Positions 17,482 to 26,145 of a DNA stretch of 48,385 nucleotides are shown here, in pieces (positions within the stretch are counted from its first letter, which is position 1; each line of letters opens with the position of its first letter). A model generated the notes under the pieces. That model had not been told where the DNA came from, made no database searches, and saw nothing but the letters and a program-made list of their open reading frames with translations. The translations under genes and the position numbers were made by a program. Source of the stretch: Methanolobus sp. Its GTDB lineage: Archaea; Halobacteriota; Methanosarcinia; Methanosarcinales; Methanosarcinaceae. The stretch is from contig JAASSR010000006.1 in the NCBI GenBank assembly GCA_021767785.1, positions 1 through 48,385 of the forward strand, given 5' to 3'.

Positions 17482-18786
17482 TTATAACTTTCTGTTGTCT
17501 ATCACTTTCTTGGCCTTGCCCATTGATCTGGGGATACTGCCCTTTTCAACAAGTTCCACCTTCACTGCAAGATTGAGCACATTCTTAAGTGCTGCCTGAA
17601 CCTTTTCCTCAAGAGCAATAATGTCATTGACCTTATCACTGAATGCCTCATCGGTCATTTCTATCTGTATCTTCATAACATCAAGCTCATTGACCCTGTC
17701 AACAAGAATAAGGAAATGTTCACCAACTTCTGGTATGGTCATGAGTACGGACTCCACCTGACCCGGGAATACATTGATACCACGCACTATCAGCATGTCA
17801 TCAGCACGTCCGAGAACTCTCATGATACGCGGATGTGTGCGACCGCATTTGCATGGTTCCTTGTTAATGACAGTGATATCACCAATACGGTACCTTATAA
17901 GAGGCAGTGCTTCCTTTGCCAGAGTGGTGATCACAAGTTCTCCACGCTCCCCGTCATTCAGCTGTTCCCCAGTTTCAGGATCAATTACCTCGATCAGAAA
18001 CTGATCTGCCCAGATGTGAATTCCATCCTGGTACTGACATTCCGTACATAACGGACCACTGAGTTCGGAAGTTCCATATATATCATAAGCCTTGATCCCG
18101 GTTGCTTCCTCGATCCTGTCTCTCATTTCTTCGGACCAGGGTTCTGCACCGAATATGCCGGCTTTAAGCTTTGTGTCATTCTGTATACTCAGGTCATTCT
18201 GTTTTGCAACCTCACTCATGAAAAGGAAATAAGAAGGTGTGCATGCAATTACACTGCTGTTTAGGTCCTGCATAAGTTCAAGCTGCTTTTCCGTATTACC
18301 CGAGCTTGTAGGAAGAACGGTTGATCCTACTTCCTCAGCACCATAATGAAGACCAAGGCCACCGGTGAAAAGACCATATCCATAGCTGACCTGGATAACA
18401 TCACCACGTCCCACACCGATCGAAGTCAGTGCCCTTGCAAGGGATGTATTCCATTCATGAATATCATTCTTTGTGTATCCCACTACAGTTGGTTTTCCTG
18501 TTGTACCTGAGGATACATGAAAACGAACCAGCTGCTCATTGGGAACACAGAACATACCTGTGGGATAGGTGTCCCTGAGATCTGACTTATATGTAAAGGG
18601 AAGTTTCTTCAGGTCGTCCAGTGTTCTGATATCTTCCGGTTTTACGCCTGCATCATCGAATCTATTCTTATAGAACTCGGAATGCTGGTAGACATAATTG
18701 ACCAGATTTTTAAGTTTCTTTTCCTGCATCATTTCCAGTTCATCAACTGGCATCCTTTCGATCAATGGGTTCCAGTACTCTATCAT
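17482..18786 (-). CDS. paaK: Phenylacetate-CoA ligase (PaaK-type aryl-CoA ligase)
   Basis: An adenylate-forming enzyme that activates phenylacetate or a related aryl acid with ATP and CoA. The 434 residues match PaaK: the phosphate-binding loop HVSSGTTGKPTVVGYT near 90-105, the GIFGAEPWSE segment near 210, DIYGTSELSGPLCTEC near 237 and the C-terminal subdomain with RADDMLIVRGINVFPGQVE. In methanogens these ligases work with indolepyruvate oxidoreductases to interconvert aryl acids and aromatic amino acids, so the IorA-like gene 2 kb away is of interest. The ATG has AAAGGGGAAA upstream. The gene begins 20 bases after the DHH phosphoesterase gene and may be its transcriptional partner. Confidence 0.93.
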   Translation of the reverse strand: MIEYWNPLIERMPVDELEMMQEKKLKNLVNYVYQHSEFYKNRFDDAGVKPEDIRTLDDLKKLPFTYKSDLRDTYPTGMFCVPNEQLVRFHVSSGTTGKPTVVGYTKNDIHEWNTSLARALTSIGVGRGDVIQVSYGYGLFTGGLGLHYGAEEVGSTVLPTSSGNTEKQLELMQDLNSSVIACTPSYFLFMSEVAKQNDLSIQNDTKLKAGIFGAEPWSEEMRDRIEEATGIKAYDIYGTSELSGPLCTECQYQDGIHIWADQFLIEVIDPETGEQLNDGERGELVITTLAKEALPLIRYRIGDITVINKEPCKCGRTHPRIMRVLGRADDMLIVRGINVFPGQVESVLMTIPEVGEHFLILVDRVNELDVMKIQIEMTDEAFSDKVNDIIALEEKVQAALKNVLNLAVKVELVEKGSIPRSMGKAKKVIDNRKL

Positions 18787-18806
18787 CTAATTTCCCCTTT
18801 CTCAGA

Positions 18807-19802
18807 TTAATCAGAATCTTCTTCCTCACTTAAAGAATCACATATAGAAGGATTGGGTTTTCCCTTAAGAATATCACGTATCCTGTTTTTACATTCACCG
18901 ATGATGGTATCCATATCGGCAATCACATCAATTCCTGCAGCTCCTGCATGACCTCCGCCGGTACCATCATAATTCTGGCTGATATCTTCCATAATCTTTC
19001 CCAGATTCACACCAGCAGCCACAGCTTCACGTTTTGCCCGCCCGCTAACTCTTATATTGCTATCACGTGATGTACCGATCAGAGCTACATCCGCTCCTAC
19101 GTTCAGGAACATAGAAGAAGCAGCCCCACCAAAAGAATTCACATGAGAATTCACTACCAACCAGTCATCAACTCTTTCAATGCTTGCTCTTGTTGCACAC
19201 TTCAGCATTGCAATCCTCATTGATATATCCTGAGGAGTTGAAGCCATCATTTCCAGAACATCGGCATATTCCACACCACTGATGGCGATGATCTCGGATA
19301 CTGTCCTGAATGTATCATGTGTAGCATGTTTAAAATGACCTGTATCCGTTACTATACCTGTTAGAAGGCCAATGGCAGTGCGACGCATAATCGGTGCACC
19401 CATGGACGTGAGTATATTAAAGACCATTTCCGCAGTTGATGTTGCATGCCGATGAAGATAGAACTCGGCGTTCTCAATGAGAGCTGTGGTAGCATGATGG
19501 TCGATCACACAATATTTGCCCAGTTTTATGTCATTGAGCTGTGAACTGGTAGAAGTATCAACTACCAGTGTAATATCATATTCAGAAGGGTCGGGTCTCT
19601 CGACCACATCGATATCGAGTTTGTCAATAATAAGTGAAGCAACCCTGTTGCATCCATCTACAAGACCTATTGTTCCTCCAAGGGCCTCAGAAAGAGCAAA
19701 AGCACTGCTTACAGCATCCGGATCAGCATTTCGGTGGCAAAGATAAAGAATATTATTGTAATCCAGAAGTTTATTGTAAAACTCCGTTTCTTCAACTTGC
19801 AT
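18807..19802 (-). CDS. DHH/DHHA1 phosphoesterase (RecJ/NrnA-like)
   Basis: A soluble metal-dependent phosphoesterase of 331 residues. The DHH domain shows CHRNADPDAVSSA near 22-34, LVVDTSTSS near 86 and the name motif DHHATT near 104; the DHHA1 domain ends with GTGGGHAGAAGID near 285-297. The family includes oligonucleotide exonucleases (NrnA), cyclic-dinucleotide hydrolases and RecJ-like nucleases; the exact substrate is not predictable here. It stands at the downstream end of the exosome superoperon after prefoldin beta (59 bases), which favours an RNA-end or oligoribonucleotide role. GAGGTTTCC precedes the ATG. Confidence 0.9.
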   Translation of the reverse strand: MQVEETEFYNKLLDYNNILYLCHRNADPDAVSSAFALSEALGGTIGLVDGCNRVASLIIDKLDIDVVERPDPSEYDITLVVDTSTSSQLNDIKLGKYCVIDHHATTALIENAEFYLHRHATSTAEMVFNILTSMGAPIMRRTAIGLLTGIVTDTGHFKHATHDTFRTVSEIIAISGVEYADVLEMMASTPQDISMRIAMLKCATRASIERVDDWLVVNSHVNSFGGAASSMFLNVGADVALIGTSRDSNIRVSGRAKREAVAAGVNLGKIMEDISQNYDGTGGGHAGAAGIDVIADMDTIIGECKNRIRDILKGKPNPSICDSLSEEEDSD

Positions 19803-19861
19803 GGAAACCTCTGAACATTAATAACATTGCATGTCATTAACGTCATCAGCATGGAGAAGGC

Positions 19862-20215
19862 TTATTGTGCCTGGTTCCCCATAGATTGTTCGATCTGTTC
19901 CTGAAGTTGTGTAAAACGCTTTGAGATCCGTTCTTCCTGTCTGGTAATAGATTGCAACCTGAGTGAAAGGGTCTCGATCTTTTCGTTAAGTTTTGAAACA
20001 GCCTCTTCTCTGGTGGATTTTATCTGCAGTTCACCTACTGTACGATAGATAGTAACATCTTCCGGAAGTTTATCCAATTCTTCCAGAGCCATTTGTGCTT
20101 CTTTTTGTCTGGATTCGACCTGAGATTTCTGCATGGCAAGAGACTGTGCCTGCTGCTGAACCTGTTGTAACTGGGACAACTGGTTCTGTATCTGTGGGGG
20201 TATTTGCGTACTCAT
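19862..20215 (-). CDS. pfdB: Prefoldin beta subunit
   Basis: Prefoldin is a jellyfish-shaped hexamer (two alpha, four beta) that holds nascent chains and passes them to the thermosome. This 117-residue beta subunit has the N-terminal coiled coil (NQLSQLQQVQQQAQSLA), a central hairpin segment YRTVGELQIKSTREEAVSKL and the C-terminal coil ending near RISKRFTQLQEQIEQSM. Location after Pcc1 in the exosome superoperon is conserved in archaea. The 145 bases before it hold T-rich runs on the minus strand that may partly end transcription, then the strong AGGTGAAA ribosome binding site. Confidence 0.95.
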   Translation of the reverse strand: MSTQIPPQIQNQLSQLQQVQQQAQSLAMQKSQVESRQKEAQMALEELDKLPEDVTIYRTVGELQIKSTREEAVSKLNEKIETLSLRLQSITRQEERISKRFTQLQEQIEQSMGNQAQ

Positions 20216-20360
20216 TTGGTTTCACCTGGAATACCAATAAACTTGAAGGGATTTTAATGTTTCTATGTACATGAGACGCAAATGAGAAAAAGAAACAATG
20301 AAAATAAAGAAAAAATAGTATTTTTCCAGATCTAAAAGAAAACAGTTCAAGGGATGGACA

Positions 20361-20591
20361 TCATTCCAGACAATCTGCTGTTTCTGATGCAACCTGTATC
20401 AGACGTAGCCAGGTATTCAGCGTTGAGCGCATGGCTATAAGATCATCAGACCTTACTTCAAGGAAGAGTGAAGAACCTTCAACCTTCATATCCACAGATG
20501 ATCTATCGGTAATCCTGTCTTCCATTTCAGGGATGAGGGAACGATATACAAGATTTGCAGCCGGTATTTCAAAAACCGATCGGAATCTCAT
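20361..20591 (-). CDS. pcc1: KEOPS complex subunit Pcc1
   Basis: Pcc1 is the small dimerisation subunit of KEOPS, which makes threonylcarbamoyladenosine at position 37 of tRNAs. This 76-residue chain fits: an alpha-beta fold with RFRSVFEIPAANLVYRSLIPE at the front (strand then helix), SSLFLEVRSDDLIAMRSTLN in the middle and the ending WLRLIQVASETAD. The start is the ATG at 20591, which shares ATGA with the stop of the Brix gene; a TTG at 20597 is the less likely alternative. Translational coupling with Brix is probable. Confidence 0.85.
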   Translation of the reverse strand: MRFRSVFEIPAANLVYRSLIPEMEDRITDRSSVDMKVEGSSLFLEVRSDDLIAMRSTLNTWLRLIQVASETADCLE

Positions 20592-21061
20592 AAGCAAGTT
20601 TCATCACCTTCAAAGATCATGTGACTCTTTAACCTGAGGGTGAAAAGAATAGTATTATTCTCCTTAAAATCCATTCTGTCATCATTTATTTCAAGGGACA
20701 GTGGAGAAGCCATTTCATTCTTTAGGTCAGAAAAAAGAAGATCAGACAGAATAGGAACAAGTTCATTGTTACCTGATATCAAAGGAACAACTGACGACTT
20801 AGCAGGATAATCGGAAGGTGAATTCAACACTGACATATAAATTGAAAGAACACAAAAACCCGTTGGATCATAGAAAGCCATGCTTCCCGGGTTTCCATGA
20901 TATTCACCAACCACAATAAGAGGCATGTTATGAGAGAGGGTCAGAACCTCGCCCATACTCATCTTACCACGATTGCAATACTCACAACCAAAAAATGATG
21001 CCAGATACTTACATAAAGTGCGTGTTCCGGCAGAAGGTTTGCGAGAAGAAGTGATGAGCAT
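20588..21061 (-). CDS. Brix-domain ribosomal biogenesis protein
   Basis: An archaeal relative of Imp4/Brix proteins that help assemble ribosomal RNA. The 157-residue chain is essentially one Brix domain, starting MLITSSRKPSAGTRTLCKYLA and containing PLIVVGEYHGNPGSMAFYDP near 70. I start at the ATG at 21061; a longer reading to 21139 would run over the rpoP gene in another frame and gives a non-homologous N-terminus. It lies five bases after rpoP and overlaps pcc1 by four bases, in the order usual for the exosome superoperon. Confidence 0.85.
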   Translation of the reverse strand: MLITSSRKPSAGTRTLCKYLASFFGCEYCNRGKMSMGEVLTLSHNMPLIVVGEYHGNPGSMAFYDPTGFCVLSIYMSVLNSPSDYPAKSSVVPLISGNNELVPILSDLLFSDLKNEMASPLSLEINDDRMDFKENNTILFTLRLKSHMIFEGDETCL

Positions 21062-21066
21062 CGCTT

Positions 21067-21204
21067 CTACTCTGCTTTGATGCGTTTGATAGTTGTCGGA
21101 CGTTCTTTTACAAGAATACGGTGCCCGCAGTAAGGACAACGGATACCTGTATACTCATAATCGATCTCAACATTTCTTTTGCATCTGGTACATTTATAAG
21201 CCAT
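21067..21204 (-). CDS. rpoP: DNA-directed RNA polymerase subunit P (Rpb12-like)
   Basis: A 45-residue gene easy to miss. It encodes the zinc-bearing subunit P, which sits at the edge of archaeal RNA polymerase and helps keep the D/L/N/P assembly platform together. The translated protein begins [15 protein letters not shown] and continues with the second cysteine pair in [13 protein letters not shown], giving the four zinc ligands C5, C8, C23 and C26, then a basic tail. It lies directly between eL43 (7 bases before) and Brix (5 bases after) on the same strand, as in other archaea. Confidence 0.93.
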   Translation of the reverse strand: MAYKCTRCKRNVEIDYEYTGIRCPYCGHRILVKERPTTIKRIKAE

Positions 21205-21211
21205 ATTCACC

Positions 21212-21508
21212 TTACTCTTCTGCTGCAGCTTCTTCTTTTGCCTTCTTTACCGAACGTGCGACTGTTCTGCCCACGTTTGTCTGAGGCAGGAATGTGCCAC
21301 CTGCAAAAGTATAGCCACATTTTGTACATTTCCATATACCTGTACCTGTCCTCTTTACATTAGGCCGTGCGCAATTAGGGCACTTATGAGGCATACGCAT
21401 TTTCGCTTCAAGATCCGCTACCATTTTACGGTCTTTCCTACCATATCGTGTACCAAACCTACCAGCAGATCTGGATACACGACCTTTCCTCGTGTACTTT
21501 TTTGCCAT
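21212..21508 (-). CDS. rpl37ae: Large-subunit ribosomal protein eL43 (L37Ae)
   Basis: A zinc-ribbon ribosomal protein of 98 residues (98 is slightly above the usual 90 because of an alanine/glutamate tail). It starts [19 protein letters not shown], the basic rRNA-binding part, and has the four zinc cysteines in [15 protein letters not shown] and [25 protein letters not shown] precedes the ATG. It is 69 bases after rrp42 and is followed immediately by rpoP. It stands in the exosome superoperon. Confidence 0.97.
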   Translation of the reverse strand: MAKKYTRKGRVSRSAGRFGTRYGRKDRKMVADLEAKMRMPHKCPNCARPNVKRTGTGIWKCTKCGYTFAGGTFLPQTNVGRTVARSVKKAKEEAAAEE

Positions 21509-21577
21509 GAATCATATCTCCTTGAAATGGTGTGAATTTATGATATCCAATTTTGATTTTAAGTTTAGACCCGGGGT

Positions 21578-22360
21578 TCAGATATTCAACAAATGGGTTT
21601 CCCTGAGTTCGGATGCTTTCTTGCATGCGAGTGATACAGCTTTTAACAGTTTTTCATCATTAAGTGCACCATCACCGCTCTTTTGCATTCCTGATATAGA
21701 GCCGTCCTGATTGGAAACGATAGTTAATCGGGAATCGCAGACTGCTTCTTCATCAAGATCCGGATCGACCATCACCTCACCGCCAATGTCTACAAGTGAT
21801 ACGGACACAGGCATGTCCCTTATAGGCATAGGCATATCCTCTCCACGCCCTTCGCGTTCACCCGGAATAGTGGTCGTCATAAGAGCAGCTATTGCAGCAA
21901 GAGAGGCAGCGTCCTGAATGTTTCCTTCATTATTGAGAACATGGATGTCGATGAATACGATCCAAACTTCTTCTCCCTCCGTAATACACAACTTGCTTAA
22001 ATCAATTGCGCCTGATTCACGGATACCTCTGTCAGTAACACGGGCCATTTCAATTGCATCCTCTTTTGGCGGGCCTGCCTCAAAATCAGGAGAAGCTATC
22101 GGATTCAGTTCCATGCTTGTGATGATCACACCCTCACCTTCAGAATCCGGGAATGGAGAACCTACCTGAAGTTTGATACCTACAAGCAGCTCGGTCCCAC
22201 CAAGTTTTATCCATGCAGACCCTTCTGCTTTATCGATAACATTGGTCCTGAGATCAATATCCCTTATTTCATCAAAGGCACGTCCATCAGCACGCTTTCC
22301 TTTAAGCATCAGATTATAGATATAATCTTTTTTAAGTACAGACATTACTTCATTACCCAT
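21578..22360 (-). CDS. rrp42: Exosome subunit Rrp42
   Basis: One of two RNase PH-like subunits of the archaeal exosome ring; Rrp42 itself is catalytically inactive but forms the ring with Rrp41. The 260 residues include KGKRADGRAFDEIRDID near 25-41, GGTELLVGIKLQVGSPFPDS and VFIDIHVLNNEGNIQDAASLAA. I start at the ATG at 22360, since GAGGTGTGATC lies before it; the GTG at 22366 overlaps that site. The gene begins nine bases after rrp41. It ends in a short T-rich flank before eL43. Confidence 0.96.
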   Translation of the reverse strand: MGNEVMSVLKKDYIYNLMLKGKRADGRAFDEIRDIDLRTNVIDKAEGSAWIKLGGTELLVGIKLQVGSPFPDSEGEGVIITSMELNPIASPDFEAGPPKEDAIEMARVTDRGIRESGAIDLSKLCITEGEEVWIVFIDIHVLNNEGNIQDAASLAAIAALMTTTIPGEREGRGEDMPMPIRDMPVSVSLVDIGGEVMVDPDLDEEAVCDSRLTIVSNQDGSISGMQKSGDGALNDEKLLKAVSLACKKASELRETHLLNI

Positions 22361-22369
22361 GATCACACC

Positions 22370-23359
22370 TCAAGCATCATCCTCTTCATCATCAGGATCG
22401 TCCTCATCGATTCTTTTGATAGACTCTTCAGAATCCTCTATCAGATCATCCTCATTGTCTTCCTCTTCATCCTCTGACACCGAATCATCTTCATTTTCAT
22501 CTTCTTCAGCGGATCCATCATCCTGATATTCATCTGATCCTTCATCCTGATCCTCTGTTTCCTCATCTTCTGATGGCTCCAGTGTACTTTCAACAATAGT
22601 GGAAATATCAACATCTTCATCCTCATCGGATATATCGACTTCATCCAGTTTGGTGAATTTGTTCTTGAGGGTCTCTTTTTGAATCTCAAGTATCTGACGG
22701 CATCCTTCTTTACACATTTCAATTGCTTTCTTGAATTCTTCCTGTGTAACATCACCGTCCATCTGCAGCAATGTTATCTCACCATCTGAGGTGAGAGCCA
22801 TAGGAATGTCAGCATCTCCGTAATTATCTTCCGGTTTGTTAAGATCAAGTACTAACTGACCGTCAACTTTTCCCACGGCACAGGCGGAAATCAATCCCTT
22901 CATTGGAATTCCTGCATCTGCAAGTGCCACGGAAGCTGCATTTATAGCTGCAGTACGTGTTCCGGCATCTGCCTGCAGAACCTCTGCAAAAACATCAATT
23001 ACAGCACCGGGATAAAGATGTGTGAGCACTACTGGCTCGAATGCTTCACGGCTTACTTTTGATATCTCAGTACTTCTTCTGCTGGGACCCGGTCTTATAC
23101 GGTCCTCCACAGAGAAGGCCGCCATATTATAACGATATCTTATTAATACTGAATCTGCTTTCTGTAATCTTCTGGGGTGAAGTTCCCTTGGGCCATAAAC
23201 AGCTGCAAGCACCTTGTTCTTACCCCATTCAAGATAACATGAACCATCAGCCCTGGAGAGTACTCCTATCTCCATTTTCATGGGCCTGATCTCATCAATA
23301 CGTCTTCCGTCAAGACGTAATCCATTTTCATCAATGAACTTTTCAGGTTTATCACTCAT
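22370..23359 (-). CDS. rrp41: Exosome catalytic subunit Rrp41 with long acidic tail
   Basis: The catalytic RNase PH-like subunit of the exosome, which degrades RNA 3' to 5' with phosphate or adds A-rich tails with ADP. The core (about 1-245) contains ENGLRLDGRRIDEIRPMKME, DRIRPGPSRRSTEISKV with the phosphate-contact arginines, ADAGTRTAAINAASVALADA and the active-site aspartate segment NYGDADIPMAL. It begins at ATG 23359, supported by TGGAGAATTA; the longer frame to 23383 has no site. The unusual part is the C-terminal 85-residue extension, almost wholly Asp, Glu and Ser, well beyond the roughly 245 residues of typical archaeal Rrp41. It is read with rrp4 and rrp42. Confidence 0.96.
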   Translation of the reverse strand: MSDKPEKFIDENGLRLDGRRIDEIRPMKMEIGVLSRADGSCYLEWGKNKVLAAVYGPRELHPRRLQKADSVLIRYRYNMAAFSVEDRIRPGPSRRSTEISKVSREAFEPVVLTHLYPGAVIDVFAEVLQADAGTRTAAINAASVALADAGIPMKGLISACAVGKVDGQLVLDLNKPEDNYGDADIPMALTSDGEITLLQMDGDVTQEEFKKAIEMCKEGCRQILEIQKETLKNKFTKLDEVDISDEDEDVDISTIVESTLEPSEDEETEDQDEGSDEYQDDGSAEEDENEDDSVSEDEEEDNEDDLIEDSEESIKRIDEDDPDDEEDDA

Positions 23360-23413
23360 ATTAATTCTCCAATGTTCGCACATTCTCCCTGATAAAAAAG
23401 AGCCACATCCGGA

Positions 23414-24190
23414 TCAATTATCGTCATCCAGAAGCGCATCTACTTTTCTGTAGGTATCTTCCTGTATCTCGCTTTCATCTTCCGTATCCTCTGCGAGATC
23501 ATTTTCCAAAACAGTTTCATCCTTCTCAGAAACAACATCTATCCCATTCTCCAAAAACTGGGAAATCCTATCCGTCAATCCGGAAGTGTGAGAATGTTTC
23601 ATAATAAGCTTAATAGCTTCAGTGAGAAGGTCCATTTTACCATCTTTTCCCCTGATCCATATTCTTCCATTCTGTCCCACAAATATGTCACAATCTGTTT
23701 CTTTCTTGAGCATTGAGACCATAGAACCTCCGTGTCCTATGATACGCGGGACCTTTGCAGGAGTAACTTCAATAACACGGCCCACCTTAAGAGCTCTGAG
23801 ACCGCGTTCTTTCATGGTCAGTTCGACCTTCATGGATGAATTTACATCTTTTACACGGAGCAATGCAGAACTACCAAAATCCATCAATTCTGCCATTTTA
23901 TCCTGTTCCACCCTCCTGGGATATTCCGAAACATGAAGTAATCCATCATAAGGAGAACCTATATCGAATATCCAGTTAGAAGGAGTTATTTCTATAACTG
24001 TGCCGATCACATAATCCCTGGGGGATGGAATATATTTTCCGGAGAAAGGAATCACAGATATCTTATTTTTAGCGTTCTTCACACCGTATAAAAGAGAATA
24101 GACTTTTCCGTCCTTCACATAAGTACCGGGACCGGAGTCATTTTTATTATCGGACAGAAACTGTCCCGGAATTACAATTTCACGTTCCAT
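23414..24190 (-). CDS. rrp4: Exosome RNA-binding cap subunit Rrp4
   Basis: Rrp4 forms part of the trimeric cap that threads RNA into the exosome ring. The 258 residues show an N-terminal domain (IVIPGQFLSDNKNDSGPGTY), an S1 domain at about 60-130 (YVIGTVIEITPSNWIFDIGS) and a KH domain at about 135-205 with KVPRIIGHGGSMVSML. The C-terminus adds an acidic tail of about 40 residues. The start ATG follows a GAGG motif and lies nine bases after the SBDS gene. Position between SBDS and rrp41 is the conserved order. Confidence 0.96.
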   Translation of the reverse strand: MEREIVIPGQFLSDNKNDSGPGTYVKDGKVYSLLYGVKNAKNKISVIPFSGKYIPSPRDYVIGTVIEITPSNWIFDIGSPYDGLLHVSEYPRRVEQDKMAELMDFGSSALLRVKDVNSSMKVELTMKERGLRALKVGRVIEVTPAKVPRIIGHGGSMVSMLKKETDCDIFVGQNGRIWIRGKDGKMDLLTEAIKLIMKHSHTSGLTDRISQFLENGIDVVSEKDETVLENDLAEDTEDESEIQEDTYRKVDALLDDDN

Positions 24191-24199
24191 TATGGGGCC

Positions 24200-24892
24200 T
24201 CATAATAATTTAGTTTCTGCATCTCCTTTTGAAAGGCGATTCACAAGGCCGTAGAAATCATTCTGAAGACCTGCAGGCATTTTAACAACTGCAACCCATG
24301 AACCATCATTTTGCCATTCATTCTTAACAAGGTTTGCAAAGTTAGCTATATCCCCGTAAGCCTTCGCTGCATATTCACCAGGGATCTTAACAGCAATCTC
24401 AACTTCCTCGAACCTTATAGGTATGATCGGTCTGATTGCTTTCATTACAATATTAACCTGCTCATCAACACTTTTGGTAGGATCTATATGAACTTTAGCT
24501 TCTTCCATTGCCTTTTCAATCCTTGAAGGCGGATGAGGTGCTCTGGTCTGAGGGTTGATTGCATTCTGGGCAATAATAGTTATAACCTGTCTGGTCTTTT
24601 CTTCGAGGATCTTCTTCCTCTGTTCACTTGTGAGCTGAAGTTCACCGTGCAGGATGATCTGTTTGGCTATCTCCATTACGTTATCAGTCTCAAAAGTATT
24701 CAAAAGGTCAGATTCAGCAACATGGTCACCCTGATTGGCATCGTAAAAGACAGACTCTACGGCTATAATATCTTCCATATTTACATCCTCACCCCTTTTA
24801 AGTGAAAACGCACCTTCAGGTTCGACAAAGACTTCAAAATTATTCTTTCCTTTCTTGAGCCTTGCGATTACAGACTCATCAAGAGATACCAT
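24200..24892 (-). CDS. sdo1: SBDS/Sdo1 ribosome maturation factor
   Basis: The archaeal relative of the Shwachman-Bodian-Diamond protein, involved with an EF-2-like GTPase in maturing the large ribosomal subunit. The 230 residues follow the three-domain plan: N-terminal FYSH domain (VSLDESVIARLKKGKNNFEV and the SEQRKKILEEKTRQ helix region near 100), a helical middle domain with NPQTRAPHPPSRIEKAMEEA near 113-132, and a C-terminal ferredoxin-like domain with IRPIIPIRFEEVEIAVKIPG. ATG with GGGGTGAA before it. It is placed between psmA and rrp4 as in other archaea. Confidence 0.96.
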   Translation of the reverse strand: MVSLDESVIARLKKGKNNFEVFVEPEGAFSLKRGEDVNMEDIIAVESVFYDANQGDHVAESDLLNTFETDNVMEIAKQIILHGELQLTSEQRKKILEEKTRQVITIIAQNAINPQTRAPHPPSRIEKAMEEAKVHIDPTKSVDEQVNIVMKAIRPIIPIRFEEVEIAVKIPGEYAAKAYGDIANFANLVKNEWQNDGSWVAVVKMPAGLQNDFYGLVNRLSKGDAETKLL

Positions 24893-24920
24893 GTTAGTTC
24901 ACCCCATGACATTGTTAGTA

Positions 24921-25700
24921 TTATTCGTTTGAATCTTCCTGCTCTTCTGATTCATCTTCTTTAACTTCATCTTTAAGCTCTTCACTGATCCTTGAAACAA
25001 AAGTTGCAACTTCGTTTTCTTCAAGCTTTCTGAAGTTGCGGTTATCAAGTGTTATAATGCCAAGCTCCAGTGTGGAAGCATCCAGCTTTCCTTCCGTTGA
25101 AGAATAAAGTGCTTTCATACCAAGCATTATGGCTGCATCTATATCCATATCATCACTGAAGTCTGCCTCGAATATTTCCATAAAGGCATTCCTTCCGGCA
25201 CCAATGGCAGTGGCTTTGTATTCAAGCAGTGCACCACTTGGATCACTTTCGAACAGACGCGGTCTGGAATCATCAACACCTGCAATAAGAAGTGCTGTTC
25301 CGTAAGGGCGAACACCACCATATTGAGTATATGTTTGCTTATGGTCACATATCTTCTTGGCAATAACTTCAACGCCTATAGGTTCGTCATATGATACCAT
25401 ATTGATCTGAGCTTCTACCCGTGCCCTGTCCACAAGCGCCCTGGCATCGGCTACCAATCCTGAAGTGGCAACACCTATGTGATCATCGATCTGGAATATC
25501 TTTTCAATCGATTCAGCTTCTATTAACCTGCTTGTTATTCTTTTATCCACAAGCAGTACCACACCGTCTTTTGCTTTTACTCCCGCTGCGGTTGTACCTC
25601 TTTTTACTGCTTCTCTTGCATATTCTACCTGAAAGAGACGTCCGTCGGGACTAAAAACTGTGATGGCACGATCATAGCCCATCTGTGGTGTCATTTGCAT
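24921..25700 (-). CDS. psmA: Proteasome alpha subunit
   Basis: The outer-ring, non-catalytic subunit of the 20S proteasome that gates the chamber and docks PAN. The 259 residues start [18 protein letters not shown] followed by [19 protein letters not shown], the conserved N-terminal gate and helix H0; the [13 protein letters not shown] and [12 protein letters not shown] segments confirm the family. I choose the ATG at 25700, which matches the usual MQM start; the GTG at 25706 overlaps the AGGAGATG site. The C-terminus is a long acidic tail ([13 protein letters not shown]). The gene begins 71 bases after pop5 and has AT-rich TATA candidates in between, so it may have an internal promoter. Confidence 0.97.
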   Translation of the reverse strand: MQMTPQMGYDRAITVFSPDGRLFQVEYAREAVKRGTTAAGVKAKDGVVLLVDKRITSRLIEAESIEKIFQIDDHIGVATSGLVADARALVDRARVEAQINMVSYDEPIGVEVIAKKICDHKQTYTQYGGVRPYGTALLIAGVDDSRPRLFESDPSGALLEYKATAIGAGRNAFMEIFEADFSDDMDIDAAIMLGMKALYSSTEGKLDASTLELGIITLDNRNFRKLEENEVATFVSRISEELKDEVKEDESEEQEDSNE

Positions 25701-25770
25701 CTTCACTTCATCTCCTGAATTATAAATTATTTAAATAGAATATATACGATAATTAACTGAAATATGCTCT

Positions 25771-26145
25771 CTACTCATTTATATGTGACTGTTCTTCGGG
25801 GTTAAATACATCCACACCCTCTAAATACTTTTTTGTCGCACCAAGAACCGTACCTGACACGCCAAGGATATGAAAAGTAACCCTTTTACCCTTTACGCTG
25901 GTAATCGTACTAAGTGCAGCACGGGTTCTTGAAACGTAATCTCTGTTACAACTTACTACACCTTTATGATCTTCAAAGGCAAGAAGCCATATATTGCATT
26001 CGCTGGAACCAAGATCACCAAGCAAACCACCTGATGCAGAGAATATCTCTCTGATCAGTTCATCTCTGCTCACTTGTTCCTCAGCAATGAGTTCGAATGC
26101 AAGATACCTTTTCTTCTCCCTCATAGTAGGTGGAACTATCTTCAT
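25771..26145 (-). CDS. rnp2: RNase P protein Pop5 (Rnp2)
   Basis: A protein cofactor of archaeal RNase P, which pairs with Rpp30 to activate the catalytic RNA that trims tRNA 5' ends. The 124 residues have the Pop5 fold: KKRYLAFELIAEEQVSRDEL at the front, GSSECNIWLLAFEDHKGVVSC in the middle and FHILGVSGTVLGATKKYLEG at the end. It overlaps the Rpp30 gene by four bases (ATGA) and the coupled order Rpp30-Pop5 is the standard one. GGTGAGG lies before the ATG. Confidence 0.93.
   Translation of the reverse strand: MKIVPPTMREKKRYLAFELIAEEQVSRDELIREIFSASGGLLGDLGSSECNIWLLAFEDHKGVVSCNRDYVSRTRAALSTITSVKGKRVTFHILGVSGTVLGATKKYLEGVDVFNPEEQSHINE

Noticed and set aside
21062-21139. N-terminal extension of the Brix protein
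   Set aside because: The extension is the rpoP gene read in another frame; the Brix domain starts at 21061.
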